Of a DNA stretch of 64,000 nt, positions 46,622 through 54,354 are shown piece by piece; the first letter of the stretch is position 1, and every line of letters begins with the position of its first letter. The DNA comes from Porifericola rhodea (lineage in GTDB: Bacteria; Bacteroidota; Bacteroidia; Cytophagales; Cyclobacteriaceae): positions 3,240,501 to 3,304,500 of the forward strand of contig NZ_CP119421.1 in assembly GCF_030506305.1 (NCBI RefSeq), given 5' to 3'. The notes under the pieces were generated by a model, which saw nothing but the letters and a program-made list of their open reading frames with translations, searched no databases and was not told where the DNA came from. The translations under genes and the position numbers were made by a program.

Positions 46622-46954
46622 ATGTCAGACAAAATTAGTTTTTTTGAGAATGTGTACGAGGTCGTCAGATTAATTCCCCGGGGTAGAGTTAGCAGTTATG
46701 GTGCCATAGCTAACTATCTGGGCGCAAAAGGTAGTGCGCGTATGGTAGGTTGGGCAATGAACAATGCTCATCAGTATGGAAATGTACCTGCACATAGGGT
46801 AGTCAATAGAAATGGTCTGTTATCGGGCAGACATCATTTTAATCCTCCCGAAGCTATGCAGGAGCAGTTGGAGAAAGAAGGTATAGAAGTGAAAAATAAT
46901 CAGGTAGTTAATTTCGAGCTTGTTTTTTGGAATCCTTCCACCGAATTACTTTAA
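46622..46954 (+). CDS. Alkyltransferase-like protein (ATL), MGMT family without the active cysteine
   Basis: 110 residues, the size of the MGMT DNA-binding domain alone: FFENVYEVVRLIPRGRVSSYGAIANYLGAKGSARMVGWAMN, then NVPAHRVVNRNGLLSG. Methyltransferases have PCHRV at this point; here residue 57 is Ala. Such ATL proteins bind O6-alkylguanine without removing the alkyl group and pass the lesion to nucleotide excision repair. The recognition helix and the Tyr/Arg finger region look conserved. It stands alone between divergent and convergent genes. Confidence 0.9.
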   Translation: MSDKISFFENVYEVVRLIPRGRVSSYGAIANYLGAKGSARMVGWAMNNAHQYGNVPAHRVVNRNGLLSGRHHFNPPEAMQEQLEKEGIEVKNNQVVNFELVFWNPSTELL

Positions 46955-47017
46955 TACTATTTAAAATACACAAGAAAAGCAGCAGGTTTATGCTGCCACT
47001 TTTTATCCAAATGCTTA

Positions 47018-48259
47018 TTATTTAGTTCGGGAATGATAGTATAAGGTACTTTCGTTACTTGCCACAAGTCTGTTTGCAGCGAGCTTACGTATTCCTTCAG
47101 CTTCTACCTTCTGTATAAGTCTGGATTCTTCATTAATAAGATCAGGATTACCCAGCATGGCAGCATAGGCCAGGTTCATTGAACGATTAAGTAGCTCCAT
47201 TTCTGAAAAAACAATGGTAGATTCTGCCTGGTTTTTTACTTTTTCCAGCTCTTCTTCCTCAAGGGGCTCTTCTATTACAGAACGAATCACTTCCTGTATA
47301 CCAGCTTCTGCCTCTTCCATTTTAACCCCTTTGTTTAACTTACCGTGAATGTTCAGGGTGCCAGGGTCCATAGAACCACTAATATATGCTGAAATATTGC
47401 TAAATAGCCTTCTTTTATTAACCAGCTCCTGATGTAAACGAGAAGACTTACCTCTTCCTAGAACATCACTAAGCAAATCGGCTGTATAATAATCGTCGTG
47501 CAATCTTTCAGGGATATGGAAAGCTTTATATATAGCATCTAATGGAACATCAGCCTCTACATGCTCTACCCTGGATTCTTTTTGTACGGGTTCCTGGGGC
47601 AGGTTTCTGAGATATTGCTCGCCACTAGGAATGGGACCAAACCATTTTTCGGCCAGTCGGCGAACATCATCAAACACTACATTGCCGGAAACAACCAGTA
47701 TGGCGTTGTTTGGTACATAAAATTTATGGAAGAATGATTTTACATCATCCATACTGGCATCCTCAATATGTTTGATATCTCGTCCGATAGTAGGCCAGCG
47801 ATAAGGATGTACTTTGTAGGCTAGTGCCTTTAGCTTCATATAGGCATCACCATAAGGCTGGTTCAGGTATTGCTGCTTGTACTCTTCAATAACAACTTTA
47901 CGTTGCACTTCCAACACTTTTGGATCAAAAGATAAGCTCAACATTCTGTCGGACTCTAACCAAAACGCTGTTTCTAAGTTGTCAGAAGGGAGGCTTATAT
48001 AATAATTAGTGATATCGGGGCTGGTAAAAGCGTTGTTTTCACCGCCTACCAACTGTAGAGGTTCGTCGTAGGAAGGAATATTTACTGAGCCCCCAAACAT
48101 TAAATGCTCAAAAAGGTGGGCAAATCCGGTTTTGTTTTCATCTTCGTCCCTGGAACCTACATTATACAGTAAGTTTACCGTAGCGGTAGGTAAGGTAATA
48201 TCCTGATGAACATAAACTTTGAGTCCATTGTCTAAGACAAAGTTCTGGAAGTCAATCAT
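47018..48259 (-). CDS. M16 family zinc metalloprotease
   Basis: 413 residues, one M16 unit comprising a catalytic and a second half. The inverted zinc motif is GFAHLFEHLMFGGS (HxxEH), with the third ligand in a downstream Glu of the QRKVVIEEYKQQYLNQPYGD helix. The C-terminal half has DDYYTADLLSDVLGRGKSSRLHQELV, the typical Arg/Tyr-containing region. No signal peptide is seen, so it may act in the cytoplasm, or start choice may hide one. In Bacteroidota such genes often come in pairs; here there is a single copy of 413 residues that may pair as a homodimer. Confidence 0.9.
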   Translation of the reverse strand: MIDFQNFVLDNGLKVYVHQDITLPTATVNLLYNVGSRDEDENKTGFAHLFEHLMFGGSVNIPSYDEPLQLVGGENNAFTSPDITNYYISLPSDNLETAFWLESDRMLSLSFDPKVLEVQRKVVIEEYKQQYLNQPYGDAYMKLKALAYKVHPYRWPTIGRDIKHIEDASMDDVKSFFHKFYVPNNAILVVSGNVVFDDVRRLAEKWFGPIPSGEQYLRNLPQEPVQKESRVEHVEADVPLDAIYKAFHIPERLHDDYYTADLLSDVLGRGKSSRLHQELVNKRRLFSNISAYISGSMDPGTLNIHGKLNKGVKMEEAEAGIQEVIRSVIEEPLEEEELEKVKNQAESTIVFSEMELLNRSMNLAYAAMLGNPDLINEESRLIQKVEAEGIRKLAANRLVASNESTLYYHSRTK

Positions 48260-48544
48260 AAAATGATTTATGTATTTAAATTTCTTTAAAAGTATAACTT
48301 CTTTTTACCTGGCACTTGCTTATGCCATCACTTGTAAAGCTAACAAAGGTGCCGGGAGCTGTATTTTCGGTACGCAAAGTTAACATAAATATAATACGAA
48401 GAGTGCTATTTCTTTTGTGGCTGTATTTAACTTTGCGTGCTGAAATAGGTGAAAAAAGGATAATAATTACAGGTACACTAAAGTAAAGAAAGAGTAAACT
48501 CAAAATCTTAGTACAAGACGTCGTCCTATCTGATAGCTGAAGTA

Positions 48545-49705
48545 ATGCCAAAAACTAAAAATAAGAGAGTCAATTCTAGCCGTTTTAGAGAAGTTATCTA
48601 CCAACTTTTCGATCTTTTTAAAGAGGAACGGAAATTTATCGTTATTACCGCATTGTTGTTTTTAGTAGCCGGCGTTATTTACCCATATACAGGGGTAGCC
48701 ATGTGGTTTGGTTTTGTACTGGCCGCCTATTCCGCAGTATCTAATGATAGTATTCAGACTATAGGTACCTTTATCGCTTCCAACGCTGACCGTAAGTGGT
48801 ATGTGCTCTGGTTGTATATTGGTGGTATTTTTCTGGCTACTGTTACCATAGGTTGGGTTATTAATTCTGGAGATGTTACCTATGGTCGCTTACAAGCAAC
48901 AGATAGCAATGGTAATCTGGCCTTTCCACAACCTGATAATTTTGCCTTTTTACAGATTGCTGCACCAATTTTTCTTCTGGTACTCACTCGGCTGAGAATG
49001 CCGGTTTCCACCACTTTTTTGCTGTTAAGTAGCTTTGCCGTAAGCCCCGGTGCCGTAGGCTCAGTAATTGGAAAAAGTATCAATGCTTATTTTATGGCAT
49101 TTGGTCTGGGCCTGGTGGTTTGGTTGTTAATTAGTAAAGCTACTACCAAGTACTTTAAGGGTAAGCCTTCTCAGTGGTGGGTAGTGGCACAATGGTTAAC
49201 AAGCGGTACCCTATGGTCTGTATGGATTATGCAAGATGCTGCCAATATTGCTATTTATCTACCCCGAGAGCTCACAACTATACAATTTATAGGCTTTGCT
49301 CTGGTAATATTTCTTGGTCTGGGTTTGATCTTCTTCCTGAAGGGTGATAAAATACAGGATATAGTAAATGAAAAGAGTGAAGTCAGAGATATTCGCTCAG
49401 CTACAATTATAGATTTTGTCTATTCCCTTATACTGGTTTATAAGCTCTTTGTCAGTGTAATTCCAATGAGTACAACCTGGGTATTTATAGGTTTACTGGG
49501 AGGGCGAGAGCTTGGCTACAGAATCAGGGAGAAAAGTAAGGGTAAAGGCAAGAATAAAAAGAAAAGAATTAAAGAGGCTTTTGCTATGATCGGTAAAGAT
49601 TTAGGCCTGGCTACTATCGGATTGGTTATCTCTGTAATTATTGCTACTTCTGTAAACCCAGGCTTTAGAGAACAATTGATAGAGTATATGAGTAATGCAT
49701 TCTAG
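48545..49705 (+). CDS. Integral membrane protein, distantly PiT (phosphate transporter)-like
   Basis: 386 residues with about ten membrane segments. Two segments recall the duplicated signature of PiT inorganic phosphate transporters: VSNDSIQTIGTFIAS with RMPVSTTFLLLSSF in the first half, and VIPMSTTWVFIGLLGGRELG in the second. PiT proteins normally have GANDxANxxGT and PVSTTH at these places, so the resemblance is partial and key residues differ. The N-terminus and a basic loop (KSKGKGKNKKKRIKE) face the cytoplasm. Transport of an anion or cation is plausible but the substrate is unknown. It is monocistronic and divergent from the M16 protease gene. Confidence 0.7.
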   Translation: MPKTKNKRVNSSRFREVIYQLFDLFKEERKFIVITALLFLVAGVIYPYTGVAMWFGFVLAAYSAVSNDSIQTIGTFIASNADRKWYVLWLYIGGIFLATVTIGWVINSGDVTYGRLQATDSNGNLAFPQPDNFAFLQIAAPIFLLVLTRLRMPVSTTFLLLSSFAVSPGAVGSVIGKSINAYFMAFGLGLVVWLLISKATTKYFKGKPSQWWVVAQWLTSGTLWSVWIMQDAANIAIYLPRELTTIQFIGFALVIFLGLGLIFFLKGDKIQDIVNEKSEVRDIRSATIIDFVYSLILVYKLFVSVIPMSTTWVFIGLLGGRELGYRIREKSKGKGKNKKKRIKEAFAMIGKDLGLATIGLVISVIIATSVNPGFREQLIEYMSNAF

Positions 49706-49725
49706 CATTAGGCTCAGTTACAAAA

Positions 49726-49749
49726 AAAGGCATGATTTGTCATGCCTTT
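49726..49749 (-). terminator. Intrinsic terminator of the small minus-strand genes
   Basis: AAAGGCATGA (49726-49735) pairs with TCATGCCTTT (49740-49749), ten pairs with loop TTTG, followed on the minus strand by a T7 tract. It overlaps the TGA of the 57-codon gene and supports that gene as real. Confidence 0.85.
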
Positions 49750-49913
49750 GCGCTGTCAATTTCTATCTTTTTCAACAAAACCAGCCGGAGAAACGAGCAT
49801 TCGCTTTCTGTTCCCTGATAGTGTAGTTCTCCGTTTACATACAAGCCATGTGTTTCTTTGTGCTTGTAAGCATCCACTAGTTTTATTTCTACCTGATCTT
49901 TTACTGTTTTCAT
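49740..49913 (-). CDS. Small conserved-looking protein, 57 aa
   Basis: ATG 49913 to TGA 49740-49742 encodes MKTVKDQVEIKLVDAYKHKE..., 57 residues, with alternating strands and a closing SFLRLVLLKKIEID. It is soluble, with no known motif. A strong minus-strand terminator overlaps its stop, and a second small gene lies 36 bases upstream in the same direction, so both are probably one transcript. Function unknown. Confidence 0.6.
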   Translation of the reverse strand: MKTVKDQVEIKLVDAYKHKETHGLYVNGELHYQGTESECSFLRLVLLKKIEIDSAKA

Positions 49914-49949
49914 GCACAAACTATATTCTGATCAATAACATGTAAGGAC

Positions 49950-50096
49950 TTAAATTCTGGTACTGTATTCTAATCTCATACTCTTCACTACTTCTATAGC
50001 TCGCTTTGCGTTAGCAATATCCATCTCATAAGTATCTCTGATGTGGGCAAGGTCTGCAATAAATCTTTTGAGTTCGTGTATGCTATTATTTTGCAT
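49950..50096 (-). CDS. Small helical protein, 48 aa
   Basis: ATG 50096 to TAA 49950-49952 encodes MQNNSIHELKRFIADLAHIR..., 48 residues, almost wholly helical with heptad-like hydrophobic spacing (IADLAHIRDTYEMDIANAKRAI). No signal or membrane segment. It heads the probable two-gene unit that ends at the terminator 49726-49749. Function unknown; it may form a small coiled coil. Confidence 0.55.
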   Translation of the reverse strand: MQNNSIHELKRFIADLAHIRDTYEMDIANAKRAIEVVKSMRLEYSTRI

Positions 50097-50647
50097 GCTT
50101 TCAACATTTAATGGGCTGATACTTATTTATTGCTGAATTTTACGCAAGTGAATATTACTATGTACGCTTTGTCTTAGTTAGTTATATAAGCTTATTTATC
50201 TTTGTAGATACTTACTTATATAATTTATGTAACATTAAATATAAATATTTAAATAAAAAAATCATTTTTTGCAGAAAGAAGCATAAGGAGCGAGAAACAA
50301 TACTGAAACTCAATATTTACACTTATAATACAGTGAAGTAACAAATAGTGAAAAAGTGCTACTATGGTTTTTTTTTACAATTAGGAATGTATTTTTTTTA
50401 CTTAATGCTTTATGCCTAAAAGGCTAAAAATCATCTGAGATTCCTCAAAAGGAAATTTGATTTTAAACAAGTCCCATTTTAAATGCTTATATTAGTTTTT
50501 ACTCAGAAGCTAAAAGGGCTATTTGGTAGCTTCAAGCGGACCGGAAATACTGTAGTTAGGCAGTATAAGCTCAGAAAAAAAGGATAACACGATACAGTAA
50601 GGTATCGCTGATTATTTTAATGAAATGTATCTTAAAAATTTTTTGAC
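50097..50647. other. AT-rich spacer
   Basis: No coding frame with convincing content on either strand. It should contain the promoter of the small minus-strand genes (near 50100-50200) and of the 49-residue protein at 50648. No strong stem-loop was identified. Confidence 0.5.
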
Positions 50648-50797
50648 ATGAAAACTCCTTATGAAAATCGCTTTAAATTCGGGATAGACAACTTTCTTTT
50701 CGGAAAAACAAAGAAAAAAGCAAGGCCACTCTATTGGGTTTTGTTCTTAATATACCTGTTAGTGGCCCTATTACTTCAGTGGGGATTTAGTGCTTAA
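50648..50797 (+). CDS. Small membrane protein, 49 aa
   Basis: ATG 50648 to TAA 50795-50797 encodes MKTPYENRFKFGIDNFLFGK... with a basic stretch KTKKKARP and one membrane helix (LYWVLFLIYLLVALLLQWGF). Positive-inside placement puts the N-terminus in the cytoplasm. Its last 11 bases overlap the convergent M20 gene. The clean frame, charge pattern and hydrophobic helix support a real protein; role unknown. Confidence 0.55.
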   Translation: MKTPYENRFKFGIDNFLFGKTKKKARPLYWVLFLIYLLVALLLQWGFSA

Positions 50798-51977
50798 GTT
50801 CTTGTAAAGTAATCCAACTCATCAGGCTAACACCGACTTTCAGAGCATCTTCGTCTATGTCAAAGGTAGGGGTGTGGACTGATGAGGTAATGCCTTTTTC
50901 TTCATTGCCGGTGCCCAAACGGTAGAAGCAGGCATCTGCAACCTGGGTATAGTACGAGAAATCTTCTGCTGCCAACCATAAGTCAAGGTCCACGACATTA
51001 TCATTCCCTAGCAGGTCAATAGCGTAGTTTCGGGCTCTTTGAGTTAGCTCAGGACTGTTTTTTAGAAACGGGTACCCCCTTCGTATTTCAAACTCACATG
51101 AGCCTCCCATACCTTCAGTCAGACTTTCGGCTATAGCTTTCATACGCTGGTGTGCTTTCGCTCTCCACTCCTCATCCATAGTACGGAATGTACCCTCTAC
51201 CTTGACTTCGTTAGGAATTACATTTGTAGCTCCTTCGGCGATTACTCTACCGAAAGAGAGTACAGTTGGCATTTTAGGACTGGCATGTCTGCTTACAATC
51301 TGTTGTAAGGCCACTATAATATGAGAAGTAATTAAAATAGGGTCTATGTTTTTTTCAGGCATTGCGGCATGTCCTCCTTTACCTTTTACGGTAATGTAGA
51401 TTTCATCGGCACTGGCCATATACATACCTTCTCTAAACCCAACTTTACCTGCTGGTAAATGAGGGAGTACGTGCTGACCAAAAATATGGTTTGGTTTAGG
51501 GGCTTCCAGCGCTCCTGCTTTAATCATCAGCGACGCTCCTCCGGGTATCTTCTCTTCTCCGGGCTGAAAAATCAGCTTTACGCTACCTTCAAATTCTCCT
51601 TTTAGCTGATTCAGTACCTTAGCTGTTCCTAAAAGTGAAGAGGTGTGTACATCATGACCGCAGGCATGCATTACCCCATTGTTGGTAGACTTATACGGTA
51701 CATCATTGGCTTCCTGTATGGGTAAGGCATCCATATCTGCCCTAAGTGCAATAACTTTTTTCTGAGGGTTTTTTCCTTCAATTAGTGCTGTAAGGCCGGT
51801 GTCGGCTACACCCTCTGTAGGAGTAATACCAAATGATTTTAGCCGCTCGGCTACATATTTTGAAGTTTCATGCTCCTGAAACGATAGCTCAGGATGGGCA
51901 TGTAAATGTCTGCGAATGTCTACTATTTCCTGTGCCTGGGCTTCAGCCAGGGACTTCACTTTTTCCTTAAGATCCAT
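50787..51977 (-). CDS. M20 family amidohydrolase
   Basis: 396 residues, a complete M20D-type metal-dependent amidohydrolase (N-acyl-amino acid or hippurate hydrolase-like). Landmarks: RRHLHAHPELSFQEHETSKYV, the metal-ligand loop GVMHACGHDVHTSSLLG, FQPGEEKIPGGASLMIKAGAL with the catalytic Glu pair, GQHVLPHLPAGKVG, and C-terminal WLAAEDFSYYTQ and SVHTPTFDIDEDAL. No signal peptide, so cytoplasmic. It probably removes an acyl group from an amino acid or peptide; the natural substrate is unknown. It lies 24 bases downstream of the SPOR lipoprotein gene on the same strand and may share its transcript. Confidence 0.92.
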   Translation of the reverse strand: MDLKEKVKSLAEAQAQEIVDIRRHLHAHPELSFQEHETSKYVAERLKSFGITPTEGVADTGLTALIEGKNPQKKVIALRADMDALPIQEANDVPYKSTNNGVMHACGHDVHTSSLLGTAKVLNQLKGEFEGSVKLIFQPGEEKIPGGASLMIKAGALEAPKPNHIFGQHVLPHLPAGKVGFREGMYMASADEIYITVKGKGGHAAMPEKNIDPILITSHIIVALQQIVSRHASPKMPTVLSFGRVIAEGATNVIPNEVKVEGTFRTMDEEWRAKAHQRMKAIAESLTEGMGGSCEFEIRRGYPFLKNSPELTQRARNYAIDLLGNDNVVDLDLWLAAEDFSYYTQVADACFYRLGTGNEEKGITSSVHTPTFDIDEDALKVGVSLMSWITLQELKH

Positions 51978-52001
51978 AGGTTAGGTAGAGGAGTATTTGT
52001 A

Positions 52002-52553
52002 TTAATCGTCTTTGTTTATTTTAAATCTTTCGGGCACTATAAGTACCACGGGGAAATTCCCTTTAAGTTCGCTATAAATAGGTTGAGCTTCCAGTCGGTC
52101 GGTAAATTCGCCTACCTTCACCTTATAGTTTGGAGGATCAAAGGAGATGGCTGGATTGGACTCTGGAATCAGGCTGTAAACCATATTTTTGGCCTCATTA
52201 GCTTTTTCGCGGCTATTGCCGGTGTATACCTGTACCGTAAATCCCTGATATACATTATTTCTGGCATTGTTATCACTCACCTGAACTAAAAAATCATCTA
52301 GCTCGGTATTAATACTATAGCGAGTAGCCAGGCTTGCGTTTACCTTCGGGCCTTCAGGAGTAGGGCGTGTGCTTTCCTGTCTGGGTTCAGTCATCGCCTT
52401 TTTAATAGAGTCCGTATAGTTTAGGCGGATATCTTCAATGTTTTCATTGTAATCTTCTTCGCCTTTGGTGCCTATTGTTTTTGATGGAGAACAGGCATTT
52501 ATTCCTAAAAATATAATAATGGCGAATGAAAAAAATGATAGTGTCTTCTTCAT
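52002..52553 (-). CDS. SPOR-domain lipoprotein
   Basis: From ATG 52553 (MKKTLSFFSFAIIIFLGINAC) it encodes 183 residues; the frame to 52583 is not needed. The lipobox GINAC gives a lipidated periplasmic protein. After an acidic/Ser-rich linker, the C-terminal ~75 residues form a SPOR domain (GFTVQVYTGNSREKANEAKN, then YKVKVGEFTDRLEAQPIYSEL and FPVVLIVPERF). SPOR domains bind denuded glycan strands of septal peptidoglycan, so a role in division or wall remodelling is likely. It precedes the amidohydrolase gene on the same strand. Confidence 0.9.
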   Translation of the reverse strand: MKKTLSFFSFAIIIFLGINACSPSKTIGTKGEEDYNENIEDIRLNYTDSIKKAMTEPRQESTRPTPEGPKVNASLATRYSINTELDDFLVQVSDNNARNNVYQGFTVQVYTGNSREKANEAKNMVYSLIPESNPAISFDPPNYKVKVGEFTDRLEAQPIYSELKGNFPVVLIVPERFKINKDD

Positions 52554-52604
52554 AATGATATTGCAGTTCTTATGTCTAATCAAAACAAAAATATAACTTA
52601 TTGT

Positions 52605-53159
52605 TCAGGCTTGCTTTCTTTTTTTGATCTTACGTATTCTTCGTGGACCAAACCAAAGCCAAATGCCTGAGCCAGTGAGAATAAGCAGCCCCAGTCCCAG
52701 GCTGTTCATTGAAACTAGTTTAAATAGATCACTTACAATAGAGCCGTCGTGCACCTGCTCTATCCAATCTGAATGTCGCCGGGCTATAGATAAGATATTG
52801 CCAGTGTAGCCGTCCACCTGAACCTCCCAGTACCCTTTTGTAAAATTTACTTTTACAATACCTTTAGCCGGGCGTACATCCATACGATCTATTTCTGGCT
52901 TAGCCTGATTAAGGTGCTTCGCCAGCGTGTCTTGCGCCAACGATGCCAGAGTCTCTATGGGCAGCCATGCCTGCTCTTCTACAGCAATACTTTTTTGTGT
53001 AGGTGGCTGTAGAACGTCTATATCTTTTTTCCAGGCAAGTAGTATGCCTGTCAGACTACTGATTAATACTAAAAGTGCAATACTAATCCCTACCCACTGG
53101 TGCCATTGCCGATATTTACGCAGGCTGCTCGCGATATGATGCACATTAAAAAGACTCAT
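52605..53159 (-). CDS. PepSY domain membrane protein
   Basis: From ATG 53159 (MSLFNVHHIASSLRKYRQWH) it encodes 184 residues; the frame to 53195 lacks family character. Two membrane segments (WVGISIALLVLISSLTGILLAW and MNSLGLGLLILTGSGIWLWFGP) flank a periplasmic PepSY-like region (VDGYTGNILSIARRHSDWIEQVHDGSIV). The HxxxG, WxHxxxG and HDG features recall the PepSY-associated transmembrane family linked to iron or siderophore reduction. It is smaller than typical PepSY_TM reductases, with only one PepSY segment. Substrate unknown. Confidence 0.85.
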   Translation of the reverse strand: MSLFNVHHIASSLRKYRQWHQWVGISIALLVLISSLTGILLAWKKDIDVLQPPTQKSIAVEEQAWLPIETLASLAQDTLAKHLNQAKPEIDRMDVRPAKGIVKVNFTKGYWEVQVDGYTGNILSIARRHSDWIEQVHDGSIVSDLFKLVSMNSLGLGLLILTGSGIWLWFGPRRIRKIKKRKQA

Positions 53160-53199
53160 AAATTCAAAAAACCCAAAATATGGATTAATAAACAAAGAA

Positions 53200-54249
53200 T
53201 TAGAGTGATAAGACTGCCATTTTCTGATGGCTGCTTAATGCAAGCTCTATAAGCTCAATAGAGTCAAGCGCATCTTGCGCGCTAACCTGAGGGCTATGTC
53301 CCATAGTGATCGCTTCATAAATATCCTGATAGTAACTTTGGTAGCTACCTGCTAATGTTTCTACTTTAGCATTAATATGCAGCCCCTGATAATAAGTGTT
53401 TAAAGTTCCCCAGTTTTCTTCCGCTTCTTTGCCCCAGTCTGCTTTGCTCAGATTTTCGGCATTAATTGGTGTAAGACGCTGTGCATCTAGTCCGTACTTC
53501 ACGTATGAACCCTGAGTGCCGTGTAATATAAATCTAGGCTGAAGTTCTTTGACCAGGTTACCGGCCTTAAGTCTTACTTTGTGGCTGTCATAATAAAAGA
53601 GTATATCAAAATAGTCATCTATCAGACTATCTTTCCGCTGTTTTCTGATGTCTGCAAATACTTGTTTAGGTTTTCCGAATAACTGTAAAGCCTGATCTAT
53701 CAGGTGAGGGCCCAAGTCATATAGTACTCCTGCGCCGGGAATATCCTGCTCTCGCCAGTAGTTTTCTCTCTGATAATTAATAAAGCGGTCAAAACGTGAT
53801 TCAAACTCTACCAACTCACCCAACATACCTGAGTTTAATACCTTTTTAACAGTCTTGAAGTCACCATCCCAGCGGCGGTTATGAAAAACACTTAATATTT
53901 TATCTTCTGTTTTTGCTACCTGAAGAAGCATTTCCGCCTCCATAGTGCTTACAGTAAAAGGTTTCTCAAGTACTACATGTTTGCCAGCCTCCAGTGCCGC
54001 CTTAGCCTGAGCAAAATGGTATTGATTGGGAGAGGTGATCACTATCAGGCCAATATCATCATCATTAAGCAAGGCATCCAGAGAAGCCACACTTTTTACA
54101 CCCGGGTAATCAGCTTCCGCATTTTTATGATGCCTTTCATAAACCTTAACAATTTCAAAACCAGGCAGAGCCTGAAGTAGGGGAGCATGATATTTTTTTG
54201 CGATATGGCCATAGGCTACTATGCCTACTTTTAGGATAGGTTGCGACAT
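53200..54249 (-). CDS. Gfo/Idh/MocA family oxidoreductase
   Basis: 349 residues. The N-terminal Rossmann fold (KVGIVAYGHIAKKYHAPLLQALPGF) binds NAD(P), followed by LIVITSPNQYHFAQAKAALEAGKHVVLEKPF with the EKP catalytic lysine, and the C-terminal substrate domain with YDLGPHLIDQALQLFGKPKQVFAD (the conserved D-x-G-x-H). The AY in GIVAYG in place of the usual GxGxxG is a small departure but is seen in this family. It probably oxidises or reduces a sugar or related polyol in the cytoplasm. It is monocistronic between unrelated genes. Confidence 0.92.
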   Translation of the reverse strand: MSQPILKVGIVAYGHIAKKYHAPLLQALPGFEIVKVYERHHKNAEADYPGVKSVASLDALLNDDDIGLIVITSPNQYHFAQAKAALEAGKHVVLEKPFTVSTMEAEMLLQVAKTEDKILSVFHNRRWDGDFKTVKKVLNSGMLGELVEFESRFDRFINYQRENYWREQDIPGAGVLYDLGPHLIDQALQLFGKPKQVFADIRKQRKDSLIDDYFDILFYYDSHKVRLKAGNLVKELQPRFILHGTQGSYVKYGLDAQRLTPINAENLSKADWGKEAEENWGTLNTYYQGLHINAKVETLAGSYQSYYQDIYEAITMGHSPQVSAQDALDSIELIELALSSHQKMAVLSL

Positions 54250-54354
54250 ATATTTATGTGAAAATGAAAAATCTAACTACGGACATCAAGTTAATGGTAT
54301 GCCTGGCAATTAGAGCGTAAGTTAAGGAGAAAATATAGATTGGAAAGCAAGTGT

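Noticed and set aside
48276-48551. A 91-residue minus-strand frame between the M16 and PiT-like genes
   Set aside because: Composition is low in coding character, it lies in the divergent promoter gap and overlaps the PiT-like start; no family features.
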